DNA of 64,000 nt from Nyssa sinensis (Eukaryota; Streptophyta; Magnoliopsida; Cornales; Nyssaceae): positions 58,881,688 through 58,945,687 of the forward strand of contig CM018031.1 of NCBI GenBank assembly GCA_008638375.1, read 5' to 3'. A program made the position numbers and the translations under genes. Position 1 is the first letter of the stretch, and every line of letters starts with the position of its first letter. Of this stretch, positions 1 to 13,269 are shown piece by piece. The notes beneath the pieces were generated by a model. The model made no database searches and was not told the DNA's origin. It worked only from the letters and a program-made list of their open reading frames with translations.

Positions 1-825
1 TTCAACGATATCCAGTACAATCCAACAATAAATATCTAACAGAAATTGTTTATCATCCACATTTTAGTTGATGTCATTAATAAATAAATAAATAAAAGAA
101 GTGGATGCGATTGGGGATTGGATATATAGATCATAAGAATCTTTAGTCTTGGTTGAGAGAGTGAGGAAAAGTTTTACTTAAGTAGAGAAAGAAAGAGAGG
201 GAGAAATAATTAAATAAATCAGAGTGAAGAAGAAAAAGGTATTGTTAAGATTTGAGAATGGAGATAGAGAGGGATTGATTATGGAATAGCACAAAACCTT
301 TAGAGAGTTGATCACCTTTGGAGAAGCACCCACCATCAAATGGATGAAGATCTAAGCACTGTCCAAGGTGCTTGGAGTTGAGATCTATGCTTAGAAGATG
401 CAAGAAGATTATATCACAACTAAGTTGAGTGGCGACTGTTGTTTCCTTTAATATGATTTGTTAGATGAAGTTGTAGCTACATATCACAAATTGTCTCACA
501 GCAGCAAGACAACGTCATCTTGGGTGATAAACACAAGATGTCCCATCATCCCAAGAAGAAGTTATCTCAATAAATACTTGTTATAAGTACCGATCTCATC
601 TCAGAAGGCTTCGAGATAGAGATGTCTCAGGTGATATGTCGATCTCAAGTGATACTTCGGACAGACATTCGCGAAAGTTAGATGAAAGGATGCTATGGTT
701 AAGGAGGTCAGAGCTCTTAAAAGGAAAAAATAAAACAATAATGCCAAAGTAGTAACTCTACCGAGAAAGAAAAGACTAGGATTCAAGATGAAATATAAAT
801 CAAATGGGACTACGTCACTACAACA

Positions 826-872
<47 letters not shown>

Positions 873-1238
873 AGGTAAGACTACTGGCAAAAATTTTTAG
901 TAAGTTTCATGGGATCAACTACCAATGAACTTTTTCCTGAATAAGATGAATTAAATTTGGCTGTTAATTTCTCATGCAATGCATATTCGATGGCCTCTAT
1001 GAAGAATGTTTTTCTTCATAGAGACTTGAACAAAGTAGTGTGTGGCCATTCCAATCATGGAAAAGACTACCAGGGCTAAAAGAATATAAAGAAGAAGAAA
1101 AAAAAGAATGACCACATATATCTTGGAGAACAGTGACATAAACATGAAAAACTTTGAGAACTTAGTGCCACAAAACACTTTAAATCAAAAGCTGAGAGCC
1201 AGACAGGTTGAAGAATTATGACATGTATGAAGCCTTAC
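1..1238. other. non-coding left edge, probably intron of the ABC transporter gene
   Basis: I find no exon here in either strand. The ABC transporter gene on the minus strand stops at a splice donor at 1238, in the middle of its Walker A motif, so this stretch is most simply read as the next intron, with the remaining nucleotide-binding-domain exons off the left edge. It contains a (GA)n microsatellite at 831-870 and otherwise unrecognised sequence. Confidence 0.6.
831..870. repeat. (GA)n microsatellite
   Basis: About 20 uninterrupted GA units, inside the presumed intron at the left edge. Confidence 0.95.
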
Positions 1239-4200
1239 CACTGCCACTGGTTCCAACAATAGCAAAACTCTTTCCAGCTGGCACAATAAAAGATATCCCA
1301 TCAAGAATCTTTCTTTCTAACAAGTAACTAAAATAAGTGAAACAAATAATGTGCATCAGCAAGCAATTATACACAAAGCCGTTACAATAGTAAGGTAATC
1401 ACTTAAATACTACACAATGGAAATGTACAATGCAATTCAAATTCATTCATGCGTCGCAGACTCGCAGGAGTGGGCCATCAGAAACATTAGAGAAGGTCCA
1501 ACAAGTCACAATCTGGCAGCCATAATTTTACAAATTTTTTTTTTTTTGGATCAGTAAAGGAGTGTATTATAAAGTAAGGCACTCGAGAAGGGCTAACCCA
1601 TAATTACATAAAAAAAAAAAAAAAAGAAGAAGAAAAGGGCCACAAAATAAAAGCCTAAGTTTCCCCCAAAAAATCCATAGAAGTATCTAGGTACAAGGGA
1701 CCTTCCTCTTTAATCCAAAAGAAAAATAAGCAAAAAAAATTATCTTTGAATCACCACAAAAGCCATAATTTTACATTTGTATAACTTCAAGTACCACGCT
1801 GGCCAACATTTCTATGAGTCTCAACTGGAAAGAAGCAATAACAAAGTACTCTCTCTAACCACTTATGAAGGACTAGGCAGAACCAGTATCGGAATGCCGA
1901 TCAAGTTGAAAATTTGCTGGAAATGAAGATTAGAACCAGCAATTAAAAGGAAACCAATAAAAAGAATTTTGAAAAAAAAAAAAGAGAGCAAGAACTGACA
2001 CGATGGGATTTGACTCAAGTCCAGAATTGGTAAGCCATCCGACAGTGAGACTGCAAATTACCAACCAAATTTTACCGAAAGAAAGATCTGACAAATATCT
2101 TAGTCATATTCTTGAAGTCAAAGGAAGACACTTGGACCTGAACAATAATACTTGTTTCACAAGACAATCAACCTCTTGAAAGGAAAAGATAATAATAACA
2201 ATAATTTGGAGAGCCCAGTTCAGGTATGTTGCCAAAATAAAAGGGTAAAAGATAAAACTTTAACTTCAGAAAGTTCACAATGCATTGAGGAAAAGTTACT
2301 GAACTGCAGATTCTAAGAAACAAAAATCATGTAAGGCATATATCATAAATGTATTTGCAAGTACAAGTTGCCAAATTGGAGACCCAATTCCTGATAGGAC
2401 CCCTCAAGGTTAATTCAAGAATGATAAGATGATTTCGGACCACATCATATTCCCTCCCTCTCTCTCTCTCCCTCCCTCTCTCTGTAACTGGAATTTTTTT
2501 AAAACACGCAGTAGGGAATTTTTTAAACCAGAAGCTGTAAATAATGTCACAGTGTTTTTTTTTTACGTGATAGGTAAGTGGCCCTTGGGGTGGGAGTTGA
2601 ACCTGAGACCTTGGGGATATCACTCAGGCCTCTTCCCAACTCATCTGACCCCAAGGGTGGTCACAGTGTTTATTTTTTAAATAAATATACCACTGATGAC
2701 CATCTACTGGTGTTTCTAGCACCATAAGTTCTGTCACTTGGCCAATTATGATGTTCAAATACATCGTAATGTATTTATTGCTAAAAAAACCAGATGCTTC
2801 CCTTTTATTGTAAAAATGCTAATGCAGAGGGAGGACGAATAACAACCCAAAGTGAACATTGTCAAATTGAATGCTACTGCCATTTAACATCAGAGGCTTT
2901 GCATCAGCTTCATCTCTAATTTCAGGCCTCTCCTGCAGTGAGTATTAAAGGAAAATAAATTTATAGGCATTATCACAAAAACAAGAGAGAAAGTTGGAGC
3001 TGGTAATTTCCCCAAAAAAGGCACCAATAAAACATGAGTCAAAGATTTAAATAAACAAAAAAAAAAAAAAATTGTCCCTCAATCTCAAGTGAAATGAAAA
3101 GTAACAGCCCATAAATCATTCACACCATCCCCAAGCAACTTATTCTCTCTTCCACGAATTTGAAAAGAACATCAGAGAGAAGTCCCCAAATGAGAAGCTT
3201 GATAACTTGAATAATATTAATTAGACTAGAATGGTGGACAAAACAAAATATATAAAGAATTCTTTGTAACATCTCATGAGCAACTCAACCAGAAAAACAT
3301 TACAAAGGAAACATATAATCATCTGCATATTGAAAGACATAATGCTATTGATAAGGATAAGAAATCACTGGGAATTCTCACAAGGACCAGGAAGTTGGTT
3401 CTAGATCTTAGTCCCTTTAGTTGAAATTAAAACAAAGTGGTTGACAGTAATTCTTGAGAAATTTGATTTGCTTGATAATAGTAACATGGACGGTGATGTG
3501 GATAGTAAAAACCTTGGTGATTACAGGACTGGAAGGTCTCATTCTCCTTGATAGATTGCTCTCCTGCTGTTAGCTTGGTTTGATTGTATGATCTTGGATT
3601 GAGATTGTTTGATGTATTTGTTTTGTCCTAGGGTATGCCCCTTGTATAGTGTACATATATTTTTTGACTATAAAACAATTTACTTACCCAAAAAAAGTTG
3701 GTTTTCATAATAAATAATGAATAATAGATGGTTCCTCCCCAACTAAGAGCATTTGGCACTTCAAATGTTCCTTAAAACCTATCTTGAGTGGTTGGCATGA
3801 TAGGAAGAATTGAGAGGGGGGCCACAAATTGGAGCCCAACTTGATTCCTAAGATGACTAAAGAATCCGGATTGTGAAATCTCGAAAGTCATACCTAGTCC
3901 CTAAATTTTGGCATAATGGGGAACTTGAATGAAATTCATTTCTAGGTTTTGAGGGCATGGCTTGGAGTTTCCTTGGTTTTCCTGGCTTTCTTGGGAGCAC
4001 TATTGCTTAGTAGTATTGATGGGGAACAAGAATGATCGCATGGGCCATGCATTTTTTTATCTGGGAAGATACTTTTGATTTATGTATTTTTGTTTTATTT
4101 ATTTAATTATTTTTTGGATAGGTAAGTGGCCCTTGGGGTGAGAGTTGAACCTAGGACCTTGGGGATATTACCCAAGCCTCTTCCCAACTCATCCAACCCC

Positions 4201-4307
4201 AAGGGTATTTATATATTTTTGTTTTATGTTAGGGCTTATTTAATTTAGACTTTATTTTATTCTATTTTTAAGAGTTATATTATTTTAGTTAGTTTAATTC
4301 AGAGTTT

Positions 4308-4345
<38 letters not shown>

Positions 4346-7300
4346 ATACCTAAGGCATGCAGCTTTTGATTATTGAATATTTAGATATTGGAATTTCTCT
4401 CTTTTTCTCTCTGTTGGTCTCTCTTCTCTTTCTGGTCCAGGGTCAAGCATATTTAATTTTTTTGAGAATTTGTCATTGACTGCAACTTTGAAGATTTGAA
4501 AAGGAATAAAGAGCTAGATTTTTTTTTTTTGTGAGGTGAGCTTAGATATTTAGAGGATGAAAAAATAATCTAGTTCCACTTGTTTCACTTCACCTCTTGA
4601 TGGTTTTCATAGGTGCTTCAAGGGGCAGGCTGTATAACAAGGATGATATCTTATATTGTCAATGGTTGTTCTTAGACAATGACCACTCATCCACTCTCTT
4701 CTCCAGCGTTGAGGACTCCTCACCCCAGCCAATTAGTCCCACAAATGCAGGGTAAAATGAGAAAAATAAGTTCAACCCAAAGAGAAGTATTCAATTCATA
4801 ACATTTATCAATATAAAAGTAAATTCTGCACTAGAATTCTTTTTTTCAGAAACTACCAAGTCATCATCTCAAGGCACAAATGCAAACCCAGGAGCAAGAT
4901 TATCAAATAACCTATAGCACGGAGCTCCAAAAGAATGAAATTCACACAAATTTGACAGGATATATGGTATCCGAAACAGCAAGAGGAACCCGTGAAGCTG
5001 ACAAATACCTCGAGTAACTGAAAAATGGACTTCATGTCAACAAGACTCTGCACAGTCTCACGATATACACTACCAAGGAAGTTGAGTGGAAGAGAAAGCT
5101 GGAATAGGAGCCCATTTACCATAACCTATGCATTTCATGGACAACAAATAATTTTCTGACCATTATTCATCACTTTAAATACACAAAAATTGAACGACCT
5201 TAATCTATGCATTTCATGGAAAATACATAATTTTCCTGAGCATTATTCACCACTTTTAACTATACAAATTGAATGAGTGTGCATATGAAGTAGAAAGTTT
5301 ACCAAATCACCAACTGTCATTTGGCCATTCATAATTCCATGTGAACACAATACCATAGCTGCTGATAGAGCTATGCTAAATATCAGATTTTGGCCAAAGT
5401 TCAAAAGGGCAAGGCTACGTTGCGTTTTTAAGGCAGCATCTTCATATCCTGAAAGAAAGTATCATTGTAATCATGATTCAACTAAACTTAATCTATTATA
5501 GAAATAAAAGAAAAAAGAGGATTAATTCATTATAAAAAAAAAGAGAGGACCAAACACAATGATACATGTTGTCAACTTGTCATATATCTTTTGGAGCCAA
5601 GTGATAATAAATAACAAAATGGACCTTACACCACTAGAAAGAGAACCAGAACACCAACACAAGGAAACTATCTGAAGTCTGAGCCAAATCATCATTGCAC
5701 TGATCCTATCTGGTTGTGAGGTGGTAAGACCCACTCGATTTGATGATTTTAGCACGTATGAGCATATCAGTTCGTGTCAATGCATCAGACAATGACGACG
5801 AAAAAGATAAGTACTATTACAACTACTATAATAACAAAGGCTTTTCCCAACCACTCAAGATTGACTATACATTCCTATTTCACCATTCAACCCTATTTTG
5901 GGTCATATATTAAGTTAAATCATAGGAGAAAAGGCCTAAAAACTTACTCTTTAAGAATTCATCATATTTATCAACTTCAAAAGCTTCATTGTTGAAATAT
6001 TTGACAGTCTGAAAAACAAAAGAGCACCAAATGAGGAAAGTTTACCCTAAATAACAAAAAAGGCTAGGGGAAAACAAGGCATCAAATATCACGTGAAAGA
6101 GAGTTATTTATGCAAGATACATTAAGACTACCTCATAATTGATGAGTGAATCAATTGCCCTCGTACTTGCATCATTATCAGCTTTGTTCATGGTCTTCCT
6201 GAACTTAGTCCTCCACTAGATAACAAAAATGAAAGGAAAACCGTGGAAAGGATAATTTATTTGCATAATTTTCACCAACTTAAGAGAAGAAAATAGTAAA
6301 CCCCCAACTCCCAGGAGCAATATTGGGGGTGGGGAGAAAAGAAAGAAAGAAGGAAGAAATCAAAAACTTTTAGTTCACATAACTATCAGGTGAGAACAAC
6401 TCATATGGATCTAAATAAAAGTAAATGTCAGAACTAGATATATGCAGCAAACACCACTACCAGACTACCCAGTTCCCAGTGGATGAAAAAAGAAAGTAGA
6501 GAAAATAAACTTACTAAAACAAATTAGTCTACACAGAGAGGGGGAAGGGATAAAAGGAAATAATTTACAGGGTATAGCGTACCTGTGTTGTGATAAACGT
6601 GAAAATAACATATGCAGCAACTGATACAGAAGTGATCCATGCAAATGGTGCTCCAAATTTGTATGCCAGTATACCTGATACCATAGATATCTGAAAGGAT
6701 ACATATTAAATCAGTCGAAATCGTATTCAAAGAGATGGGGAGGAATGCGCAAGGAGGGGGGAGGGGGGTTGCAGACGGTGAAAAAATGCCCATATCACTG
6801 AAACAGCTACTGTCCATTATAAATAGTAGCATGTAGAAGGGATTGAATCCAGGCAAAATAGCTTTAATTGTTATGCAATTCAAACACAATTATGGCTATA
6901 GAGTCATACCTCTAAGATGGTGGGTACAACATTGAATACCATGGACGAAAGAATAAAATTTATAGCACGGCTACCACGATCAATAATTCGATTTAGAGCA
7001 CCTGTTTCTCGATTGCAATCACAATGACCAACTTAGAAACAGAGGAATAGTTGTGTAATTTGACTCCTAATTCCTAAAAGTTAATTACAAAATTAGAAAA
7101 AAGAACTGTTATTGTCATCACAACATTGATGTCGGGATGTGTATCATCAAATCAAACAATAAAGATATGTTATCTTGAATTGGCCCAACACAATAAATAA
7201 ATCTGAATTCATTGCTTCACGTTTTGTGCAACAATGCAAACCAATATGATTCCTAACATTTATAGTGAAAATCTGAGTCTCTGCATCATTTGATTTTAAT

Positions 7301-10300
7301 TGGCTGCTTTATGCCGTGGTTATCTTTCCTGGAAACTGCCAGGAGTCGACAATTCAGATGACCAAAATGACATCATCACATGATTGTGTGATAAAGAATC
7401 TTCATATGACGTGCATGTAATATTGCATCCAGTAAAAGTGCAAACACTGTTCATGCACCACATATCCAGCTATCCTGTTTGGTGCTTGAAAAAAAATGTT
7501 TAGGCATGAAAAAAATCATTCTAAATGCACGAGTTTCAAACTTAATTATTAACACAGTAAAATAAAGCCTCAGGTATTTATCTAGCCCTCATATGTTAAA
7601 TAACTAAAATGTCCTTCACCTTAACTACTAAAAGTATGTACCCATGCAACTGCACCTCAAACTAAGAGGCATTGACACTCAAGTGGACACTGAGATTAAT
7701 ATCTTCTCCAATCACGACATGGTTTTCTTGTTCCCATTGGGACTGTTACTTGCTATACTGAGTGAACCTCTCAGACATTCTATTGTATGGAAATCTGAAT
7801 ATAATTATCCCACCCAAATGGGGGGAAAATGAATAATACAGCATGTGGCCACTCAATAATACATACGTGTAATGTTCCACAGGCCATAATAGTTATCAAC
7901 CATTGCCAGAGAAAATTCAATCTGCAAATGTGAGCTGAACAGAATGTTCTCCATACAATACCTAAGATGAAACTGAAGGTCAAGCTCAAGCAAATGTGAA
8001 AACACCTGCAAAAGTTATATATACCATAGATGTCACAACTGAAATATAAGAAACTAGGATACAAAATGCATTAAATGTCATATAATAACCATAAGGATAT
8101 AAAACATGGAAATATGAGTGACAGATATTTACAAATATCAAATGTGCCAAAGGGTTGCATTGAACATTTGAAACACATTATACACGGCATCGTTTGTCAA
8201 TTGTGGGCCAGATCAGTCGACATTTTCCATATGATAAGACAGTTAACTTTAAGTCCTCCTCCATTCTTTATCACCAAATTCTATTGCAAGATCATCAACA
8301 GTTCTTTGCAAAACTCTCTCTCTATACACACACACACACATAAATATTCTCATCCTTTTCATCCAACTTAGTACCCAAGCATTGACGGTTCATGCACCCC
8401 CAGAAAAATGAGCACAAATCTTTTCTCTTTCCTTCTTTGATAAGAAACCACAATATGTTAGAAGGATAAGCATCATCCAAGGAGTTAACAACAAAAACAA
8501 GCCAAAAATAAAATACAGAAACTACCCTAGCCACTACTAAAGAAGGAAAGTACTCCACCTTTCTCAAGTAATGCACTGATATCCCAGGACCCCAAATTAT
8601 ATATAAAGCACAATAACCCACTCAATGACCATGGAGAAATCTCAAACCACCACAATGTTGATCAACATTGCAAGGCATGTGCACATGTGATCTTGAAAAT
8701 GTCAACAGGTCCAAGTTGAACCAAATTCCACAACGCAAGATTAGACTTAGCCCTCCTAAAAGGATGGGACCAAATATAAAAAAGTTGTAGTTGAGAAAGT
8801 CCTAAAAAGTGACACCTTCCTTCCCATTCCTCAGAAGGTTGTGGCTGGAATACCTTCAAAATCCTAAGCCATGACAACCCATAAGCAGGTCTCACCTTTC
8901 ATACTCCCTCATGGCATCAACACAGCCATACTTATATTAAAAAAAATTGATCAATTCTCTCAAATTATAAGAATCAAGAGATAAGAGTAGATGATTTCAA
9001 TGTAAAATGATCTGGGCCTCTTGAAGTAGGCCTAGGTGGGCCAACTGGCCTAGTTAGTAAGTATTTATTGTAGTAACAAAGGCACAATTTACAACTATAA
9101 CAGGTTCAACATCAAAACTAGAAAACAAATAATGTTGAAATTTTAGTTTAGATTTGAAGAATAATTAGAAAAAAACAGGTCCAAACCAAACCGAATCAGG
9201 GTTTTCAGTTTGGTTATGCTTTGTTTTTTCAAGCTACAGTCTGGTTCAGGGTTGAAAAAAAATTGAGAACCAACCAAGGTTTGGCCATAAAGAGACCCAA
9301 CCTGAATGGTGTGAATCTCTAGGAGCAATGGCAAAAGCTTGGGGTCTCAAGCATGAAAACGCAGGTTCAAGTCTAATAGCAATTACTTCACCTAAAATAA
9401 TGTCAAAAGTTAGATCTATATCCAATCCACCACTCTTGGCAGCCCATATATGTAGGAGCAACATTGAATAATGACCTTTTTTTATTTATCCAAAAAGAAA
9501 AAGAAAGAAAGAGAAAGAAGGAAGGAAGAAAGAAAGTTTGGTGATCTGAATAACGCAATGGTTGCCAAAAGTACCTGACAAGGTAGCTTTTTTCGGATGG
9601 GAGGTTGCTTGAGATGCTGTCCTTATCATAGAGAATTTAAAAAGAAGAGGATTTAGATTATCTAATCAGTGTGCATTGTCTAAGAGAGAGGAGCCAAACA
9701 TGGACCATTTGTTCTCCATTGTCAGGTGACCAGAGAGCTGTGGTAGATGTTGTTTTTCCTCTTTTGATGCCAATGGATCTCGCCATGTTTAAACTGGAGT
9801 TCTTGGAAAGCTGGAGAGGAGGTTGCAAAAAATGAAGTATTAGGAAGATTTGGGTGCAGCCCCATTTTTTTTTTTTTTGTAGAAGAATTTTTTAAGGGGA
9901 AGAAATGTCCTTTTGTAGAGTTAAACTAGTTTTTTGGCATACAATTTACGTGTGGCTAGTAGGGTCATTTGCCTCCTCTGTTGTTGCTTTTGTAGAGTTT
10001 TTTGGAGACATGAGACTCTAATTTTTGTTTGAGTCATCTCTTTGTATGCGGGTCACCCACCTTGGGCGATCTCTTTAATGAAAGTTTTGTTTATAAAAAA
10101 AAAAAAAAGGCCATTGTAAGATGAAAGAAGATTAGAAATTAAGACATTCCTAAATTGCGAAAGGTAATATGCGTAAGGGAAGATAAAGTTAAAAGAATTC
10201 TCTTCCCACCAAGTATGCCATAACTAATTCTGGAGAAATCTCACTCTTGAAAATCTGATTAGAGGTAAGAATCAAGGTGAATTTGTGTCATGATTACAAA

Positions 10301-13269
10301 GGCAACATTTTTTTTATTTTATACGTAAAATTACAAGGGTAACATCAAAACAATGATTTTTTTTCCAGTCTACTGGCCAAAAAATCCCTACCATTACTTG
10401 CTGAGGAAAACTTACCGATAAAAAAAAAAAAAAAAACTTGCTGAGGAAAACTATGTACCCAATAGAGACCTGTTCTCTTGGGAACTCCACAAAAAATTCC
10501 TAGTAAGACTGTAAGAGCTGCAGTCCTCAAAAACACATAGCCTTAACCAAGATCTAACTCTTTAAAAACAAATACAGTAAGCCAAATCCATTGGTGATCT
10601 TTTGAAGGAAAAGAAGAAGAAGGTAAGTTACTTTCAGGTTTCTCAATCCTAATCAATAAGGACAACCACATTTCTTTCTCTTTACTTTGCTTGCATCACA
10701 TCCTTCTCTACTTGTGTTTAGCATCACCTTGGATGTTTTGTTTTTTGTGTTTTTCTAGGTTTATTTGGTGCCACAATGACGTACATATGTTCCTTTTTCC
10801 TCATTTAACATTCTCTAGGCAAAAAATATATCTTGTATGCCAAATCCACAGGTTTTCTTTTTTTCTTTTTTTTTCTCTTTTAAGATAGACCTTCCTTTCA
10901 TTCATTTGGCTCAAAAGATAAAATTAAAGATTAGAAAAGGACACAAAAGAGGGCCCATACATACTTCCACGCTCAAAAATAGAAGATGGAGGCCTTTTTT
11001 CTATTTTTGACCAGTAATACACAGTTACACACACCAAGTTTCCAAGCAGGGCTTGAATCTTGCATCTCTACGTTCAAAAGTGGCAAGAGATACCACTCAA
11101 GCTAATAATTGTAGTGGATGACTGTTTGGTTACGGATTGCTTAATAAGCAGAAAATGATGGAACTAAGCGTGTGTAGAAGTAGAAACTATAGACATCCAA
11201 TTTGAATCATGAGGTTCTACTTCAGATGTTCACTTTGAATCATGAGTGGATCATTAGTGCACTTTTCTCTTCTCACCATTCACAATCCCTTTGGCCCAAC
11301 AAAATATCATAGAGCAATTCTTTAAAGTGGTACTAAGATCCTATGGAAGGCAGCCCTGCATTATCTTATCGTTGTGTTTGGGGGACAAAACAGAAAAATC
11401 TTTGAAAAGAACTGTTAGCAACTCAGCATTAAAAGTTAAAAATGTACTCCTGCAATCTATCTTGCATGTATGTGTTTGCAAACAATGAAATCATCCTACA
11501 TTTTTGTTGCTAGGTTCTCTTTTCTTTGGATTTTTTTATTTTGGTTGCAGTGAGTTGCTCAGAAACCTTATACCTTATGTGTACCAAGACTTTTGTCCCT
11601 TTTTCTTCTCCTAAAATCTTTATCCATCCAAAAAAAAAAAGTAGATAAAAAATTAAATAGATCATTTTTTGGGGTCAATAAATAGATCATCATGTTACAA
11701 TAACAACTTAGTGTTGAAAATTTCAAAACTAATAACTACTGAGAACATATCTGTAATAAATGTGTGTGTGTGCGCGCGTGTGCGTGTCCGTGTGTGTGTG
11801 CGTGTGTGTATCATCTGACTGGTTGATTTTTTTCTGATCAAGATTACCAACAAGCCCCAAAGCATGAAATTGCACAAAACATGTCGTAATGCTATGGTCT
11901 TTAATCAGTACTAATAAAAAAAAAAAGAGAGAGAGAAATTGGCAGTCCCATACCTTCCTAGATACTGATCGAATTGTTCGCAATGCTACCTTAGAAAACA
12001 CAGCAGTTCGCAACTCTGGAAGAATGAATTTGCATAAGATTATAAGAATGCAAAAAGGAAAAATTGTAGCAAACTCCGGATAAAATGTTAAGAGTCTTAG
12101 CAAATAGCAGAAAGCATATTTAAAAAGAAGCTTTAATTTAAGACAAAAAAAGTACACTTCAGAGTTTCAAAGACAATTAGACTTCACTTCCTTTCAAATT
12201 AAGATTTGCATCAGCAATTATTTTAAAAGAAGTACCGTTGAAAGCAGAAGCCCCTGATCGTGCAATCCCATATCCAATTAAAACGGCCGCTGGGCTAGCA
12301 AAAAGAGCTAAAACAGTTGAATTAGCAGTCGTAAATGCAGCAAGAGCATTAGCATTCCCTGTTGACGTTGTTAACCAATCAACAGCAAGCTTGAACAAGA
12401 AAGGAACCTGAACATTCAGAACCTAAAGAACAAAAGCACTACCACTTTTCAGTGATCAAGAACCAATCACCACATTCACTTCCAATATATCAATTAAAAA
12501 GTACAAGAAACAAGATTAAAGAAAGTCATGCGGTAATGAAGAAGATTGACAGAACAGACTCTCAGCCACCTTGGCTCCCACCAAGAAACTCAAGGCAGTA
12601 AGCACCCACAATCGAAACTCAAGGTTATCCTCTGACCACAAATATTTTGCGAGAGTACGAAGAATTTTCGTGTCCGCAATGTGTTTTGATGAAACTTCCC
12701 CTTTAGTCATAGTGTTTTGGTCTTTCTTTAAAGCCTGCTTTGTGCCCATTACATCACCCCCCGCCGATGTTGACAATAGTGCGTATCCATTGTGCATCGA
12801 ATCCTGTTCAGTGCTTGAATTTTAAATTATAACAGCGTTAAAGAAGATAGCGGAGGCACGTTTACGTAGAATATATATGTGTGTGTCTATATATATATAT
12901 ATATGTATGTATATATGTATGTATATGTGTATATAGAGAGAGAATTTAACTTACCGGTTGTTGGGGAGTTCTGAGAGGAGATTCTGAGAGGAAGGCATTG
13001 GAATGCTTGAACAAATGAGAGGTGATTCTGGAAACGTCCCATGGACTGCGCCTGCTGGAAAATTCTCTGCTAAATATATGATTCCTCAAATTGTATCCGC
13101 TGGGTACATCAATGCGAAGACAGCGCCCGGTTGTGAAAATTTTTAAATGAAAAGCGCTAAAGGGGATGACGGTGTGACAAGAAATGCAGTGAAAATTCAT
13201 TGCTGTCATCTCTCCTTTACCTTTACGCAAGGAGAGCTCGCGAGCCCTAAAGCACCTTAATGCTTTCAT
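1239..13269 (-). CDS. ABCB25: mitochondrial ABC transporter, ABCB25/ATM3-like, 3' end outside window
   Basis: Half-size ABC exporter of the ATM/Atm1 family of the inner mitochondrial membrane. The family exports a sulfur-containing compound needed for cytosolic Fe-S protein and molybdenum cofactor assembly. Thirteen exons fit by phase: 13269-12955, 12803-12570, 12422-12236, 12015-11954, 8005-7962, 7012-6910, 6690-6583, 6215-6132, 6008-5948, 5448-5303, 5125-5009, 2932-2847 and 1327-1239, about 545 codons. Exon 1 is basic and Ser/Arg-rich, like a presequence. The membrane domain shows [70 protein letters not shown] and [19 protein letters not shown]. The last exon reads RKILDGISF to GTSGSG, the start of Walker A. 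About 180 residues of the nucleotide-binding domain are missing to the left. Exon 6 lacks a normal acceptor: the base before 7012 gives AA instead of AG, so this copy may be mis-spliced. Intron 4 (3.9 kb) holds a LINE tail. Paralogues ABCB23 and ABCB24 are close, so the exact symbol is by similarity and synteny. Confidence 0.9.
2569..2657 (+). repeat. 89-bp interspersed repeat, copy 1 (intronic)
   Basis: Matches 4117-4205 with 8 differences in 89 bp. Its ends form an inverted pair (CCCTTGGGGT and ACCCCAAGGG), and the middle contains GAGTTGAACCT, which resembles a tRNA-like B box. It could be a small MITE or a SINE piece. It lies in intron 12 of the ABC transporter gene, antisense to it. Confidence 0.7.
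3420..3698 (+). repeat. possible LINE 3' tail
   Basis: The stretch ends with an A-rich tail after CTATAAAACAATTTACTTACC, in the style of plant LINE 3' ends. No coding remnant was recognised, so the call rests on the tail alone. Confidence 0.3.
4117..4205 (+). repeat. 89-bp interspersed repeat, copy 2 (intronic)
   Basis: Same orientation and length as 2569-2657, about 91% identical, also in intron 12 of the ABC transporter gene. Confidence 0.7.
4310..4342. repeat. (TA)n microsatellite
   Basis: About 16 TA units in intron 12 of the ABC transporter gene. Confidence 0.95.
9567..10108 (+). mobile_element. LINE (L1-type) 3' remnant with poly(A) tail
   Basis: The plus strand reads [14 protein letters not shown], a stop, then [14 protein letters not shown] and [19 protein letters not shown]. 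This is the pattern of the zinc-binding (zf-RVT) domain at the C-terminus of plant L1 reverse transcriptases. Two of the expected Cys are changed (CALC to CALS, and the Cys after HLFS is lost). The insertion ends in a run of about 15 A at 10094-10108. It is antisense within intron 4 of the ABC transporter gene and cannot encode protein. Confidence 0.7.
11005..11111 (+). repeat. SINE-like interspersed repeat
   Basis: Contains GGGCTTGAATCTTGCATCTC and GATACCACTCAAGCTAATAA. The piece at 26503-26605 shares the same layout, a box-B-like GG.CTTGAA followed by GATACCA.TCAAGCTAAT. Likely a tRNA-derived SINE family or a similar short element. Confidence 0.4.
11760..11809. repeat. (GT)n/(GC)n microsatellite
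   Basis: Alternating GT with scattered GC and CC steps, in intron 4 of the ABC transporter gene. Confidence 0.85.
12871..12937. repeat. (TA)n/(TG)n microsatellite
   Basis: Mixed TATA/TGTA run in intron 1 of the ABC transporter gene, just downstream of the exon 1 donor on the minus strand. Confidence 0.85.

Noticed and set aside
1..1238. Search for the remaining ABC transporter exons (Walker A end, signature motif, Walker B)
   Set aside because: None found on either strand; more likely beyond the window than lost, since exon 13 ends at a normal donor.
2429..2680. 83-codon open frame on the plus strand in ABC transporter intron 12
   Set aside because: It runs through a CT tract and the 89-bp interspersed repeat, is antisense to a well-supported gene, and its translation is low-complexity.
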